Shown: piece after piece, positions 1-7,707 of the stretch
How positions within the stretch are numbered: position 1 is the first letter of the stretch
Layout of the letters: each line of letters starts with the position of its first letter
From: Sphingomonas sp. Leaf357
GTDB taxonomy: Bacteria; Pseudomonadota; Alphaproteobacteria; Sphingomonadales; Sphingomonadaceae
Length of the DNA stretch: 64,000 nucleotides
Assembly (NCBI RefSeq): GCF_001423845.1
Contig: NZ_LMPM01000003.1
Coordinates: 124,001 to 188,000 of the forward strand
Direction: 5' to 3'
Program-made: the position numbers and the translations under genes
Notes under the pieces: model-generated
Told to the model about the DNA's origin: nothing
Seen by the model: the letters and a program-made list of their open reading frames with translations, nothing else
The model's database searches: none

Positions 1-109
1 CCACCATCAGGGTAGCGGAACCCGCTGCGACCGGAGCGGCGCTCGCCGAAGCCGGCGCCAACGTCACGGCGCCGAGCAACCCGGCGGCGATCAATCCCAA
101 AATCTTCAT
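1..109 (-). CDS. Secreted protein, N-terminus only (cut by window edge)
   Basis: Only the first 36 codons are inside the window. They start at an ATG preceded by a strong Shine-Dalgarno (GGAGGAG, 7 bases upstream). The residues form a classic Sec signal peptide: MK, then a hydrophobic LGLIAAGLLGAVTLA core, then an ASASA-type cleavage region followed by alanine-rich sequence. The mature protein is missing, so its function cannot be named. It is transcribed in the same direction as the ferredoxin upstream, 42 bases away, but nothing shows that they share an operon. Confidence 0.7.
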   Translation of the reverse strand, partial: MKILGLIAAGLLGAVTLAPASASAAPVAAGSATLMV

Positions 110-151
110 GTCTTATCTCCTCCATGCCTCTTCGGCACGGGAGCGAAACCA

Positions 152-484
152 TTATCGTCCGCTCATGTTCCGCGCTTCGCCCGGAATCCGTACCGTCAGT
201 TCGCCCCAGGCGGCATCCAGCCAGATCTGGCACGCGAGCCGGCTGGTCCGCGTCGCGCCCATCGCCAGATCGAGCATATCCTCCTCATCCTCGCTCGCGT
301 TCGGCAACCGCGCGAAATCCTCTGCCGCCACGATCACATGGCACGTCGAACATGCCATCTGTCCCTCGCACGTCCCCTCCAGCGGCTGGCCGTCCGCCTG
401 GGCGAGATCGAGCAACCGATCCCCAGCCGCGCCGCGAACCTCGCGCACGGCACCGTCGATCCCGACGAAGCGCACCAGCGTCAC
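152..484 (-). CDS. 2Fe-2S ferredoxin
   Basis: This encodes a 110-residue plant/adrenodoxin-type ferredoxin that carries one 2Fe-2S cluster and passes single electrons in the cytoplasm. The cluster ligands are visible as Cys-Glu-Gly-Gln-Met-Ala-Cys-Ser-Thr-Cys near residues 39-48 plus a fourth Cys near residue 85 (RLACQIW). The pattern C-x5-C-x2-C-x36-37-C is that of the ISC-type/adrenodoxin group. The start is a GTG that overlaps the TGA stop of the upstream cysteine desulfurase (GTGA), so translation is probably coupled. With two cysteine desulfurases just upstream, a role in iron-sulfur assembly or a thiolation pathway is the natural inference. Confidence 0.9.
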   Translation of the reverse strand: MTLVRFVGIDGAVREVRGAAGDRLLDLAQADGQPLEGTCEGQMACSTCHVIVAAEDFARLPNASEDEEDMLDLAMGATRTSRLACQIWLDAAWGELTVRIPGEARNMSGR

Positions 485-1683
485 GCCGCGATCCTCTGGG
501 CATCGGCGGCCGCGACGATCCGCTCGATCGCCTCGCCCAGTTCTTCCTCCGTGGTGTAGCGTCCGAACCCGATCCGGATGCTCGACCGCGCCTGTGCCTC
601 GGTGAGCCCGATGGCTCGCAACACATGGCTCGACCGACCCGATCCGCTCGCGCACGCCGACCCGGCGGAAAACGCGACGTCGCGCAGGTCCGACATCAGC
701 CGCGCCACGTCGAGCCCGTCGCGTCGGATGTTGAGATTGCCGTGGTAGCGGGCGATGGCCGATCCATTCAACCACCACCCGTCACCCCGGACCTGTTCCG
801 GGGTCCACGAAGCGGCTTCCGATCCGGATTGAAGTTCTACCTCCAAACCTTGCGGCTTCGTGGACCCCGGAACACGTCCGGGGTGACGGCCAAGCAAACG
901 CCCCATCGCCGCCCGCCAAAGCCCATCGACATGCGCCGCATCCGCCTCCTTCAGTTCCGCCATCAACCGCGCCGCCACCCCGAACCCCACGCATAGCGCC
1001 GGCGACAAAGTCCCCGACCGCCCACCGGCCTCCTGCCCGCCGCCATGCATCAGCGGCTCCAGCGCAATCCCGTCTCGGACCCACAGCGCCCCGATCCCCT
1101 TCGGCCCGTGCACCTTGTGCGCGGACACCGCGACCAAGTCGCACGCCTCCGGAACGGCGGCCCGTCCAAAGCCCTGCACCGCATCGCACAGCATCAGCGC
1201 GCCCACCGTATGCGCGAGTCGCGCCAGTTCGGCGACCGGCTGGATCACTCCGATCTCGTTATTCACCAGCATCGCCGCGACTAGAGCGGTCCCCGGCCCG
1301 ATCGCCGCCCGCGCAACGTCCGGATCGACCAGCCCATCCGCCCCGACCGGCATCACGATCACCTCGCGCCCGCCTCGCGCCAGAGCCTCGACCGTGTCCA
1401 GCACCGCGGCATGCTCGGTCGCCAGCGTCACGATCCGCCCCGGCCCGACCCCCTTCAGCGCCCAGTTCAGTGCCTCGGTCGCGCCGCTGGTGAAGCTCAC
1501 CCGCCCGCCCTCGGGCAGCAACGCCGCCACCTGCTCCCGCGCCACCTCGACTGCCGCCTTCGCGCGTCGCCCCGCCCCATGCGCGGAATGCGGATTCGCG
1601 AAATCGTCGCGCAACCAGGGCAGCATCGCTTCGAACGCTTCGGGCGCCAGCGGCGTGGTCGCCTGATAATCGAGATAGATCAT
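481..1683 (-). CDS. Cysteine desulfurase (IscS/NifS-like) carrying an in-frame palindromic repeat
   Basis: This is a class V aminotransferase-fold PLP enzyme of 400 residues. It should convert cysteine to alanine and hand on a persulfide sulfur. Visible motifs: YLDYQATT at the N-terminus, the PLP-lysine segment SAHKVHGPKGIGA, and the catalytic loop SAGSACASG with Cys near residue 344. Its paralogue immediately upstream is 363 residues, and most of the difference lies around residues 266-301, which are encoded by a palindromic repeat at 781-887 that keeps the frame open. The insert falls between the large domain and the C-terminal small domain, probably on a surface loop. The start ATG overlaps the upstream stop (ATGA), and its own stop overlaps the ferredoxin start. 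Family assignment is firm; substrate partner unknown. Confidence 0.88.
   Translation of the reverse strand: MIYLDYQATTPLAPEAFEAMLPWLRDDFANPHSAHGAGRRAKAAVEVAREQVAALLPEGGRVSFTSGATEALNWALKGVGPGRIVTLATEHAAVLDTVEALARGGREVIVMPVGADGLVDPDVARAAIGPGTALVAAMLVNNEIGVIQPVAELARLAHTVGALMLCDAVQGFGRAAVPEACDLVAVSAHKVHGPKGIGALWVRDGIALEPLMHGGGQEAGGRSGTLSPALCVGFGVAARLMAELKEADAAHVDGLWRAAMGRLLGRHPGRVPGSTKPQGLEVELQSGSEAASWTPEQVRGDGWWLNGSAIARYHGNLNIRRDGLDVARLMSDLRDVAFSAGSACASGSGRSSHVLRAIGLTEAQARSSIRIGFGRYTTEEELGEAIERIVAAADAQRIAA
781..887. repeat. Palindromic repeat, family A, inside the desulfurase gene
   Basis: Two 33-bp arms (781-813 and 855-887) are inverted complements with one mismatch, separated by a 41-bp non-conserved spacer. 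The arms begin with GTCACCCCGGAC and contain GTTCCGGGGTCCAC, the same arm sequence seen at 11572, 17695, 28276 and 34850. Unlike most copies, this one lies wholly within a protein-coding gene, where it adds about 36 residues. Confidence 0.93.
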
Positions 1684-2771
1684 GCCACGAACCGCTGCTT
1701 CGATCGCGCCACACCACGCCACGCCGCGATGAACGCGCGCACCTCCGCCTCGCTCGTCGTCCGCCCGAAACTCGCCCGCACCACCTCGCGCCCGGCCGCT
1801 TCGGGCAGGCCGATCGCCGCCAGCACGTGGCTCGGCTTCATGCTGCCCGAGGCGCACGCGCTCCCTGCCGACACCGCGAATCCGGCCGCGTCGAAGTCGA
1901 TCAACTGCACGAAACTCGGCACGCCCGGCATCCGGTACGCGCCGATCGCCGCATGCCTGACCGACCCCGCAGCAATCACCTCGCCCCCCGACCGCGCCAC
2001 CGCATCGTCCAGCAAGGCGCGCAGCCGCGCATGTTCGTCCACCGGCTCCGGCTCGGCCAAGGCGGCGGCATAGCCCAGCACCGCCGGCAGATTCTCCGTC
2101 CCCGGCCGATACCCCCGCTCCTGCCCCCCGGTCGGCGTCAGCGTGCCGAGATCGCGCACCAGCAAAGCCCCGATTCCCGGTGGCCCGCCACGTTTGTGCG
2201 CCGACAGCGCCACGAAATCGGCATGCTCGGCCACATCGAGATCGACCCCCGCCGGCATCTGCGCCGCATCGACCAGCAGCAGTCCGCCACCGCCACGCGC
2301 CACGCGCGCGATCTCCGCGATCGGCTGACGCACGCCCGTCTCGCTGTTCGCCCATTGCACCGTGACCAGCGCACGGCCCTCGGAAGGCAAAGCGCGCTCC
2401 AACGCCGCCAAACCCACCACGCCATCCGCACCGACCGGCAGCACGATCGTCTCCGGCGTGGCCCAGCGCATCACCGCGTCATGCTCGACCGCGGTAATGA
2501 TCCGCACGGCCACGTCCGCCCGCTGCGTCGCGATCGCCAGCGATTCGCTCGCCCCGCTGGTGAACAACGTTTCGCCCGTCCAACCATAGGCCGACGCCAG
2601 CTCGGCCCGCGCCCGTTCCAGCGCTGCCTTGGCCGCGCGCCCCTCGGCATGCGGCGAAGACGGGTTCGCCCAACGCCGCATCCCCGCCGCCACCGCATCG
2701 ATCGCAGCAGGCAGCATCGCGGTGGTCGCGGCATGATCGAGATAGATGCGCCCGATCGGGTCAGAAGGCAT
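1680..2771 (-). CDS. Cysteine desulfurase (NifS/IscS-like), first copy in operon
   Basis: This 363-residue PLP enzyme has the cysteine desulfurase signature: YLDHAATT near the N-terminus, SAHKRGGPPGIGA with the Schiff-base lysine, GGQERGYRPGTEN, and SAGSACASGSMKPSHVL with the catalytic Cys near residue 306. The length is normal for the family. The frame is open up to a possible ATG at 2795, but the ATG at 2771 places YLDHAATT at the usual distance from the N-terminus, so I prefer it. The gene heads a three-gene operon with a second desulfurase and a ferredoxin, all overlapping by a few bases. No IscU/SufE-like scaffold is nearby. It shares a short divergent promoter region with the hydrolase at 2875. 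Confidence 0.88.
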   Translation of the reverse strand: MPSDPIGRIYLDHAATTAMLPAAIDAVAAGMRRWANPSSPHAEGRAAKAALERARAELASAYGWTGETLFTSGASESLAIATQRADVAVRIITAVEHDAVMRWATPETIVLPVGADGVVGLAALERALPSEGRALVTVQWANSETGVRQPIAEIARVARGGGGLLLVDAAQMPAGVDLDVAEHADFVALSAHKRGGPPGIGALLVRDLGTLTPTGGQERGYRPGTENLPAVLGYAAALAEPEPVDEHARLRALLDDAVARSGGEVIAAGSVRHAAIGAYRMPGVPSFVQLIDFDAAGFAVSAGSACASGSMKPSHVLAAIGLPEAAGREVVRASFGRTTSEAEVRAFIAAWRGVARSKQRFVA

Positions 2772-2795
2772 GTTGGCGGTCAGGAGTCGTTCCAA

Positions 2796-2823
2796 TTGCG
2801 AAAAGGTGCACCCATCTTATATA
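2796..2823 (+). promoter_or_regulatory. Possible sigma70-type promoter for the hydrolase
   Basis: TTGCGA and TATATA hexamers are spaced by 16 bp in the divergent intergenic region, about 50 bases before the hydrolase start. The AT-rich -10 stands out from the GC-rich surroundings. This is a pattern match only. Confidence 0.35.
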
Positions 2824-2874
2824 GCGCCCATCTTCCAGCGCCCAAGTTGCGCGCACAGATCAGTCAGGTTTCCC

Positions 2875-3531
2875 ATGCCAGAAGTCATTTTCCCCGGTCC
2901 CGAAGGCCGTCTCGAAGGCCGCTTCTCCCCGGGCCCGCGCCCGCGCGCGCCCGTCGCGATGATCCTGCATCCGCACCCCACGGCGGGCGGCACGATGAAC
3001 AACGCGATCGTGCAGCAGCTCTACAAGACCTTCCAGCGCCGCGGCTTCGCCACCCTGCGCTTCAACTTCCGCGGCGTCGGCAAGAGCCAGGGCACGTTCG
3101 ACAACGGCATCGGCGAACTGAGCGATGCCGCCTCGGCGCTCGATTGGGTGCAGAGCTTCCACCCCGAAGCCTCGACCACCTGGATCGCCGGCTTCAGCTT
3201 CGGTGCGTGGATCGGCATGCAGCTTCTGATGCGCCGCCCGGAAATCCGCGGCTTCATCTCGGTTGCGCCGCCGGCCAACATGTACGACTTCACCTTCCTC
3301 GCCCCCTGCCCGGCCAGCGGCATCATCATCCAGGGCGAGAACGACGAAGTCTCCCCGCCGCTGGCGACCCAGAAGCTGGTCGACAAGCTGCGCACGCAGA
3401 AGCACATCACGATCCACCACGACACGATCCCCAAGGCGAACCACTTCTTCGAGCATGAGATGCCCGAACTGATGGGCAGCGTGGACAAGTATCTGGATAT
3501 GCGGCTCGACCCTAATTCACCCATAAGGTGA
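2875..3531 (+). CDS. Alpha/beta hydrolase (dienelactone-hydrolase-like, COG2945 type)
   Basis: This 218-residue cytoplasmic alpha/beta hydrolase has the nucleophile elbow Gly-Phe-Ser-Phe-Gly (GFSFGAW, Ser near residue 107), the oxyanion-strand motif LHPHPTAGGTMNN near residue 26, an acid loop around QGENDEVSP, and a C-terminal His in KANHFFEH. This arrangement matches the short single-domain hydrolases often annotated as alpha/beta hydrolases of unknown substrate. The start ATG is chosen because PEVIFPGPEGRLEG is the normal beginning of this family. The frame is open further upstream but has no sensible start. The gene ends at a small hairpin that overlaps the stop codon. No substrate can be inferred. 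Confidence 0.85.
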   Translation: MPEVIFPGPEGRLEGRFSPGPRPRAPVAMILHPHPTAGGTMNNAIVQQLYKTFQRRGFATLRFNFRGVGKSQGTFDNGIGELSDAASALDWVQSFHPEASTTWIAGFSFGAWIGMQLLMRRPEIRGFISVAPPANMYDFTFLAPCPASGIIIQGENDEVSPPLATQKLVDKLRTQKHITIHHDTIPKANHFFEHEMPELMGSVDKYLDMRLDPNSPIR

Positions 3532-3886
3532 ATTGGGAGCAGCGGATTAGCTGCGCTAATCCGCGCCCGCGATGTCGAGCCCGGCCGGCGGTGCCCTCGC
3601 ACCGGCCGACGGCATGGGCTTCGCCCATGCCCGCCCCACAAGCCGTCCCTTCCCCACCGTCATCCCGGGCTCGACCCGGGATCCCGCTTCTTCTTCTTCT
3701 TCCTAAAAGCTCGCTTCAACAGCAGGGCGGCAGGAAGGCCGGTCCCTACAGCCCTGTCCTACAAGCACCGGTCCGATTATAAGCGACCCCGCTCTTTCAC
3801 ATCGCTGCGAACCACCTCTGCGCCTCGCGACGCACTGCCTCATACCGTATGACCTTGTGTGAACTTCGCCCAGATTTCGCCGCAAT
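3532..3886. other. Intergenic region with tandem hairpins, no gene seen
   Basis: This stretch of about 355 bases separates convergent genes. An 8-bp stem (3514-3534) overlaps the hydrolase stop. A perfect 10-bp stem with a 3-base loop follows at 3542-3564 (GCGGATTAGC arms). A compact palindrome around TCCCGGGCTCGACCCGGGA lies at 3659-3686, followed by a TTC-rich run. The hairpins probably act as convergent terminators, although clean U-tracts are missing. The small open frames here look like chance frames in GC-rich DNA. Confidence 0.6.
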
Positions 3887-4069
3887 CTACAACGTCCAAA
3901 CCAGCACGTTGCCGAGCAGCACCACCGACATCACCAGCAGCAACACACCCTTCGTCCGGTCGCGCTTCGTCGCGATCAGATAGATGCCGCCGGCGATACA
4001 CGCGAACATCCCGAGCATCGCGATGGCAGGCGCAGCGGCACCAATGCCGGTCAGAGTTTCGGTATTCAT
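3887..4069 (-). CDS. Small two-helix membrane protein (possible independent start inside the fused frame)
   Basis: These 60 residues begin MNTETLTGIG and contain two hydrophobic segments around GIGAAAPAIAMLGMF and GVLLLVMSVVLLGN, separated by the basic turn ATKRDRTK. It would be a small inner-membrane protein with both ends on the same side. The internal ATG at 4067-4069 has its own Shine-Dalgarno (AAGGGGG), so I suspect this is an independent gene. On this view the stop codon separating it from the dehydratase was lost when the repeat entered. The function is unknown. Confidence 0.5.
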   Translation of the reverse strand: MNTETLTGIGAAAPAIAMLGMFACIAGGIYLIATKRDRTKGVLLLVMSVVLLGNVLVWTL

Positions 4070-5161
4070 AGCGCCCCCTTTACCCGTTCGTTTCGAGCGA
4101 AGTCGAGAAACCGCCTTCAGCGCTGCGCAAAGTTTCTCGACTTCGCTCGAAACGAACGGAGGGGGAATTGGAGAGGATCGAAGCGGGCAGTTCAACCCCC
4201 CCCCCGCCAACACCCGCCCATAAGCCTCCCGCTCCACATTCCCGCCCGACAGGATTACCAACGTCCCCGCGGTCGCCTCGACCTTGCCCGACAGCAATGC
4301 CGCCAGCGCCACCGCGCCGCCCGGCTCCACCACCAGCCGCAAACGCTCCGCCGCCCAGCGTTGCGCGTTCCGGATCTCGAACTCGCTTACCGCCACGCCG
4401 CGCACGCCCCGGCGCGACAATACGTCGAACGTCAGGTCGGACACCCGCTTGGTCTGCAGCGCGTCGCAGGCGGTCGGCGGAGCATCCGGACCGACCTCCT
4501 CGATCCACCCCGCCTCCAGCGATCGCCGCATATCGTCCCAGCCGTCCGGCTCGGCCACCGTCATCATCGCATCCGGCAGGCCGAGCGCGATTCCCGCCGC
4601 CAGCCCGCCGCCACCACACGGCACCACCACCTGCACCGCCGGCCCCAGCCCCTGCGCCTCCATCTGCGCCGCCGCCTCGATTCCGGTACTGCCCTGCCCC
4701 TCGATCACCCACGGATCGTCGAAGCTCGGCACCAGCACCGCCCCGCGTGCCTCGGCCAGTCGCCCGGCGATCTGCTCGCGACTCTCGCTGTGCCGGTCAT
4801 AGGACACGATCTCGGCGCCCAGCGCCAGCGTCCCCTCGCGCTTCGATTTCGGCGCGTCCGCCGGCATCACGACCGTCGCCGGCATGCCGAGCCGCTTCGC
4901 CGCCCAGGCGATTCCCTGCGCATGGTTGCCGCTGGAGAAGGCGACGACGCCGCGCGGCCGCATCTCGGGATCGATCGCGGTCAGCCGATGCCACGCCCCG
5001 CGCAGCTTGAACGCGCCCATCGGCTGCAGGCACTCGCACTTGAAAGCGATTGAACTTCCACGGATTTCCGCGACGAACAGCGGAGACGGCGGCACCACCG
5101 AAGCGATCTTCGCGGCCGCGTCGCGAACCCCGGCACGGGTGGGTTGTCGCACAAACGTCAC
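3887..5161 (-). CDS. Threonine/serine dehydratase, read through a repeat into a small membrane protein
   Basis: Residues 1 to about 330 form a fold-type II PLP dehydratase: the PLP lysine in MGAFKLRG (Lys52), the substrate loop SSGNHAQG, and the phosphate-binding glycine loop CGGGGLAAG. It should deaminate threonine or serine to a 2-oxo acid and ammonia. There is no ACT regulatory domain, so it resembles the short catabolic or racemase-like group. The reading frame does not stop at the end of the enzyme. It continues through a palindromic repeat (residues 335-359) into a 60-residue two-helix membrane protein. The GTG start has a good Shine-Dalgarno (AGGAG, 7 bases). Whether the cell really makes the fusion is unknown. 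Confidence 0.8.
   Translation of the reverse strand: MTFVRQPTRAGVRDAAAKIASVVPPSPLFVAEIRGSSIAFKCECLQPMGAFKLRGAWHRLTAIDPEMRPRGVVAFSSGNHAQGIAWAAKRLGMPATVVMPADAPKSKREGTLALGAEIVSYDRHSESREQIAGRLAEARGAVLVPSFDDPWVIEGQGSTGIEAAAQMEAQGLGPAVQVVVPCGGGGLAAGIALGLPDAMMTVAEPDGWDDMRRSLEAGWIEEVGPDAPPTACDALQTKRVSDLTFDVLSRRGVRGVAVSEFEIRNAQRWAAERLRLVVEPGGAVALAALLSGKVEATAGTLVILSGGNVEREAYGRVLAGGGLNCPLRSSPIPPPFVSSEVEKLCAALKAVSRLRSKRTGKGGAMNTETLTGIGAAAPAIAMLGMFACIAGGIYLIATKRDRTKGVLLLVMSVVLLGNVLVWTL
4084..4159. repeat. Palindromic repeat, family B, joining two genes in frame
   Basis: Perfect 28-bp arms at 4084-4111 and 4132-4159 (core GTTTCTCGACTTCGCTCGAA) flank a 20-bp spacer. The same arm type occurs at 45358-45434. 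No stop codon occurs in the minus-strand frame of the dehydratase, so the repeat bridges the enzyme and the small membrane protein. Confidence 0.93.
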
Positions 5162-5310
5162 ACTTTATCTCCTGAGCGGGGCCAGGGGGTCCAATACCGC
5201 TTTACATCGCCGAAACACGATCCTATTTCGCCCTTCCGCTGCCCCATGGGACTTCCAACCGCAAGGCAGTGTTTCGTGAACTTGTCTACGGACATTGGAG
5301 GTCCCTTGAA
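5162..5310 (+). promoter_or_regulatory. Leader region of the ornithine decarboxylase gene (speF-type RNA candidate)
   Basis: This 149-base divergent region precedes the ornithine decarboxylase start. A conserved leader RNA (the speF motif) is known upstream of alphaproteobacterial ornithine decarboxylase genes, and this region has the right position and size for it. I can see local pairing such as TGTC-TACG-GACA just before the Shine-Dalgarno, but I cannot confirm the full consensus by eye. Confidence 0.35.
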
Positions 5311-6531
5311 TTGCACAAGCATCATAACACGCTGGGGTTAGCGACCACCCGTCCGACTGCGATCACCGCAGCAGACATCGCTAAGTCTCGGCCGGTTCAG
5401 CCGGTCACGCTCATCCGTCCGCATGCCGCCGCGCGTGCCGCCCGCTTCTTCGTCGAGAAGTTTCCGGGTCGGTCGCTCTACGCCGTGAAGGCGAATCCCT
5501 CGCCGGACCTGATCCAGGTCCTGTGGGACAGCGGCATCACGCATTACGACGTCGCCTCGATCGCCGAGGTGCGCCTCGTCGCGCGCCTGCTGCCCGAAGC
5601 GACGCTCTGCTTCATGCACCCGGTCAAGGCGCCGGAAGCGATCGCCGAGGCGTATTTCACGCACGGCTGCCGCACCTTCAGCCTCGATTCGCTGGAAGAG
5701 CTGGACAAGATCCTGCTCGCGACGAAGCATGCGACGGATCTGACGCTCTGCGTCCGCCTGCGCGTGTCGTCCGAGCATTCGAAGCTCAGCCTCGCCTCGA
5801 AGTTCGGCTGCGCGCCGCACGAGGCGAAGGAATTGCTGTTCCGCGCCCGCCAGGCGGCCGATGCGCTCGGCATCTGCTTCCATGTCGGATCGCAGGCGAT
5901 GACGCCGGAGGCCTATGCCAACGCGCTCGAACGCGTCCGTGCGGCGATCGTCGAGGCGGCGGTCACGGTCGACGTCATCGACGTCGGCGGTGGGTTCCCG
6001 TCCAGCTATCCCGGCATGGAGCCCCCCCCGCTGGAACGCTATTTCGAGACGATCCATCGTGCGTTCGAATCGCTGCCGGTCAGCTATTCGTCCGAACTCT
6101 GGGCCGAACCGGGCCGTGCGCTCTGTGCGGAATACAGTTCGCTGATTGTCCGCGTTGAGCGCCGCCGTGGCGACGAACTCTATATCAACGACGGTGCCTA
6201 CGGCGCATTGTTCGATGCCGCGCATGTCGGCTGGCGCTTCCCGGTGCAGTTGCTCCGCGAACCCGACAGCCGCGCCAAGGACATGGCGTTCAGCTTTTAC
6301 GGACCGACCTGCGACGACATGGATCACATGGCCGGCCCGTTCATGCTGCCTGCCGATGCCCAGGCCGGCGACTATATCGAGATCGGCATGCTCGGCGCGT
6401 ACGGTTGCGCCATGCGCACCGCGTTCAACGGCTTCGGCTCGGACGAAACGGTGATCATGGACGACGAGCCGATGGCCTCGCTATACTTCGAGGCCGACGA
6501 ACAGGTCGCCTCGAACGTCGTCACGCTGTAA
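5311..6531 (+). CDS. Ornithine decarboxylase (fold-type III, alanine-racemase-like)
   Basis: This PLP enzyme of about 406 residues should decarboxylate ornithine (possibly also lysine or diaminopimelate) to the diamine putrescine. The PLP lysine lies in LYAVKANPSPDL, the glycine loop in DVGGGFPSSYPG, and the cross-subunit catalytic Cys in FYGPTCDDMD. The start is uncertain. A TTG at 5311 follows a perfect Shine-Dalgarno (GGAGGT, 8 bases), and the product then begins LHKHHNTLG, which resembles relatives. A GTG at 5269 is the alternative. The gene is followed by a deoxyhypusine-synthase-like gene, which would use the putrescine formed here, so the two probably make homospermidine or a related polyamine. 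Confidence 0.9.
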   Translation: MHKHHNTLGLATTRPTAITAADIAKSRPVQPVTLIRPHAAARAARFFVEKFPGRSLYAVKANPSPDLIQVLWDSGITHYDVASIAEVRLVARLLPEATLCFMHPVKAPEAIAEAYFTHGCRTFSLDSLEELDKILLATKHATDLTLCVRLRVSSEHSKLSLASKFGCAPHEAKELLFRARQAADALGICFHVGSQAMTPEAYANALERVRAAIVEAAVTVDVIDVGGGFPSSYPGMEPPPLERYFETIHRAFESLPVSYSSELWAEPGRALCAEYSSLIVRVERRRGDELYINDGAYGALFDAAHVGWRFPVQLLREPDSRAKDMAFSFYGPTCDDMDHMAGPFMLPADAQAGDYIEIGMLGAYGCAMRTAFNGFGSDETVIMDDEPMASLYFEADEQVASNVVTL

Positions 6532-6559
6532 CAGGCTTCCAATAATTGCGCCTTCTTCC

Positions 6560-6579
6560 TCCCCTCCCGCTTGCGGGAG
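6560..6579. repeat. Half-unit of palindromic family D
   Basis: CCCCTCCCGCTTGCGGGAG forms a short hairpin between the two polyamine genes. It matches one arm of the longer repeat at 49363-49468, so it may be a solitary remnant. Confidence 0.6.
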
Positions 6580-6657
6580 TATTTCGAACTTGTCGGCCGC
6601 CAGGGTCCGCTATTGCACGTCCTGCTCGCGGACGCCTTTCGGAAATGGAGATTTGAA

Positions 6658-7707
6658 ATGACCGAACCCCTGAACACCAACCGCAAGGCCGAACTCCTCT
6701 CGACCACCGTCGAGCATATCGACATCACCAAGTTCGACGCCCGCCCGATCGTCGATGCGATGAAGAAGATGAGCTTCACCAGCCGCGATCTCGGCCGCGC
6801 GACCGACATCTACAACCAGATGCTCGCCGATCCGGATTGCTCGATCTTCCTCGTCATCGCCGGCTCCACCTCGGCCGGCGGCTGCATGGATCTGTATGCG
6901 GAATTGCTGCGCAACAACATGATCGACGGCGTCGTGGCGACCGGCGCGTCGATCGTCGACATGGATTTCTTCGAAGGCCTCGGCCACAAGCATTATCAGG
7001 CACTCGAGGTGCCGGACGACGACACGCTGCGCTCGCTGCTGATCGATCGCATCTACGACACGTATATCGACGAAGAGCAGCTGCAGGATTGCGACCACAC
7101 GATCCTCGAGATCGCCAACAGCCTGGAGCCGCGCCCCTATTCGAGCCGCGAATTCATCCGCGCGATGGGCAAGTATCTGGTCGAGAACGGCAAGAAGGAC
7201 AACAGCCTGGTCAAGCTCGCCTACGAGCATGACGTGCCGATCTTCTGCCCCGCCTTCGTCGACAGTTCGGCCGGCTTCGGTCTCGTCAAGCATCAGGTCG
7301 ATCGCGCCAAGGAAGGCAAGCCGTACATGGTGCTCGATGCGATCGCCGACTTCCGCGAACTCACCGACATCAAGATCAAGGCCGGCACCACCGGCCTGCT
7401 GATGATCGGCGGCGGCGTGCCGAAGAACTTCATCCAGGACACCGTCGTCTGCGCCGAGATCCTCGGTCATGACGATGTCCAGGTCCATAAGTATGCTGTG
7501 CAGATCACCGTCGCCGACGTGCGCGACGGTGCCTGTTCCTCGTCCACGCTGCAGGAAGCGGCGAGCTGGGGGAAGGTCAATACCGGCATCGAACAGATGG
7601 TCTTCGCCGAAGCCGGCTCGGTCATGCCGCTGCTCGCCAGCGACGCCTATCATCGCGGCCTGTGGAAGACCCGCACCAAGCGTCGCTGGGGCGCGAGCTT
7701 CGATTGA
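6658..7707 (+). CDS. Deoxyhypusine-synthase-like protein (probable homospermidine or related polyamine synthase)
   Basis: This 349-residue NAD-dependent enzyme belongs to the deoxyhypusine synthase family. The catalytic-lysine segment is recognisable as EAASWGKVNTG, and an NAD-binding region spans STSAGGCMDLY and GGGVPKNF. In archaea and eukaryotes the family modifies eIF5A. Bacteria lack that target, and bacterial members act on free polyamines such as putrescine. The ornithine decarboxylase directly upstream would supply putrescine, which fits homospermidine synthesis. The ATG at 6658 has a GGAG Shine-Dalgarno. The frame is open upstream from 6571, but that part looks non-coding. The stop overlaps the next start (TGATG). 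Confidence 0.88.
   Translation: MTEPLNTNRKAELLSTTVEHIDITKFDARPIVDAMKKMSFTSRDLGRATDIYNQMLADPDCSIFLVIAGSTSAGGCMDLYAELLRNNMIDGVVATGASIVDMDFFEGLGHKHYQALEVPDDDTLRSLLIDRIYDTYIDEEQLQDCDHTILEIANSLEPRPYSSREFIRAMGKYLVENGKKDNSLVKLAYEHDVPIFCPAFVDSSAGFGLVKHQVDRAKEGKPYMVLDAIADFRELTDIKIKAGTTGLLMIGGGVPKNFIQDTVVCAEILGHDDVQVHKYAVQITVADVRDGACSSSTLQEAASWGKVNTGIEQMVFAEAGSVMPLLASDAYHRGLWKTRTKRRWGASFD

Noticed and set aside
481..2355. 624-residue open frame covering the second desulfurase
   Set aside because: The upstream part is a shadow of the first desulfurase read in another frame. The true start is the ATG at 1683, which overlaps the preceding stop.
3528..3782. 84-residue open frame after the hydrolase
   Set aside because: It covers only hairpins, has no Shine-Dalgarno, and shows no protein-like composition.
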